NCBI GenBank assembly: GCA_965153355.1
Contig: OZ231128.1
Location: forward strand, 51,212,001-51,276,000
DNA: 64,000 nt
From: Flaccisagitta enflata
Taxonomy: Eukaryota; Chaetognatha; Sagittoidea; Aphragmophora
Direction: 5' to 3'
This document shows, piece by piece, positions 62,769-64,000 of the stretch. The position numbers and the translations under genes are program-made. The notes under the pieces are model-generated. The model was not told where the DNA came from. It did not search any database and saw only the letters and a list, made by a program, of their open reading frames with translations. Every line of letters starts with the position of its first letter. Positions within the stretch are counted from its first letter, which is position 1.

Positions 62769-63060
62769 AATGCGATTTTTCACGCATGAAAAATTTCTCC
62801 GTTAATGTAAATTCCACGTAGGCTATGTGTGATTTTTTTTTTCATTTTCACATGTTTATTCTTCTAACGTTTTTAACATTTATCAAGAGTCAGGTAGTAA
62901 CATTCTCCCACTTTTTGGCTGCGTCCTCACCTCGGCCAAACATTCAATTATTTTGTAAAGTGTACCAAATCCTTTTTCGGGGGGGGGGGGGGGGTTGCCA
63001 TTTTCAAGTTGACAAGTACATACCAGTCATGGCTTAAATTTTTTAAAAAAGCGCAAGCCT
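62769..63060. other. AT-rich sequence with a long poly-G
   Basis: A run of about 18 G near 62978-62994; nothing else recognised. Confidence 0.5.
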
Positions 63061-63296
63061 TGGGCTGAAGGCATGTGAACGAGCCCAAGGGGGCAACAGT
63101 CGCGTGCCTCGTCCTGTATTAACACGAATTGTAAATAATGTCAGAATTTTTTTTTAAAATGTTTGAAAATGTTTAAAAAAATGTTAAAAACGATAATAAA
63201 AATGTAGAAAACTTAACAATATCACGGGATGTACGGACGGACCAACCTACCGACCGACAGACCAAGGTGTAGAGTCACATTTACGCGACGTAAAAC
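63061..63296 (+). mobile_element. Stem-loop family (A), decayed copy
   Basis: acagtcgcgtgcctcg near the start, GGAC/GACC core, ccaaggtgtagagtcacatt and tacgcgacgtaaaa at the end. Confidence 0.6.
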
Positions 63297-63533
63297 ATGC
63301 ATGGAAAATGGGAGGGGCTTGAAAAAGACAAATAGGAACTGGAGAGAAAAAAAGTTATAGAAAAGAAGATACTTTGAATGAGAGGTTGAAATAGGTGCCA
63401 CGCTGAGATGGTGAGATGCAGGAGGCGTGGTGGAGGGGGGGAGATTGATGCTTGTAAAGAATAAAAGAAGAGAACTGCAGTGATGTAGAGTGCAGGGAGG
63501 GAGGTTTGTGGGGAAGGGGAGGCTAAATCAGTT

Positions 63534-64000
<467 letters not shown>

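Overview
The window is metazoan genomic DNA, most likely from a mollusc or another lophotrochozoan. The evidence is spliced genes with GT-AG introns, extreme simple-sequence content, an ADAR gene that carries Z-nucleic-acid-binding (Zα) domains, and stem-loop-terminated interspersed repeats that resemble the Helentron-associated (HINE, 'Pearl'-like) elements known from bivalves. The taxon is an inference; no sequence search was run.

One gene dominates the window. On the minus strand, from about 37.7 kb (possibly 50.6 kb) down to 2.4 kb, I can chain 24 or 25 exons with matching intron phases into a large ADAR1-type double-stranded-RNA adenosine deaminase. In order it encodes a possible 714-residue low-complexity N-terminal exon (48502-50643), Zα1 (exons 2-3), a Gly/Pro/Gln-rich linker (exons 4-5), Zα2 (exons 6-7), Gly/Ser-rich linkers (exons 8-10), Zα3 (exons 11-13), a basic Gly/Ser linker (exon 14), a long exon with two poly-Asn tracts (exon 15), one double-stranded-RNA-binding domain (exons 16-17) and the deaminase domain (exons 18-25). 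The deaminase keeps the HAE, PCGDG and SCSDK zinc/catalytic motifs and the glutamate before TIP. The last 80 or so residues of the deaminase are not found and probably lie beyond position 1.

The introns are almost wholly repeats: (GA)n, (CA)n, (TTG)n, (GAAA)n and (CATC)n microsatellites, several minisatellites, an 833-bp hAT-like element with a target duplication, TA-flanked miniature elements, and several long inverted repeats that would fold into dsRNA hairpins inside the ADAR pre-mRNA. Two dispersed families stand out. One has a terminal stem-loop whose stem covaries with a segment near the other end (at least 13 whole or partial copies). The other is a fold-back family with minisatellite cores.

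From 50.7 to 64 kb I find no convincing gene, only repeats and miniature elements. It includes an identical inverted duplication (56.07-56.42 kb and 63.64-64.0 kb) that may be recent or an assembly fold-back. No tRNA, rRNA or CRISPR array was seen.

Functionally, the gene would make an RNA-editing enzyme that reads left-handed (Z) helices through three Zα domains. Its own introns supply both long hairpins and (GU)n/(CA)n tracts that could be substrates or ligands. That self-regulation idea is inference.
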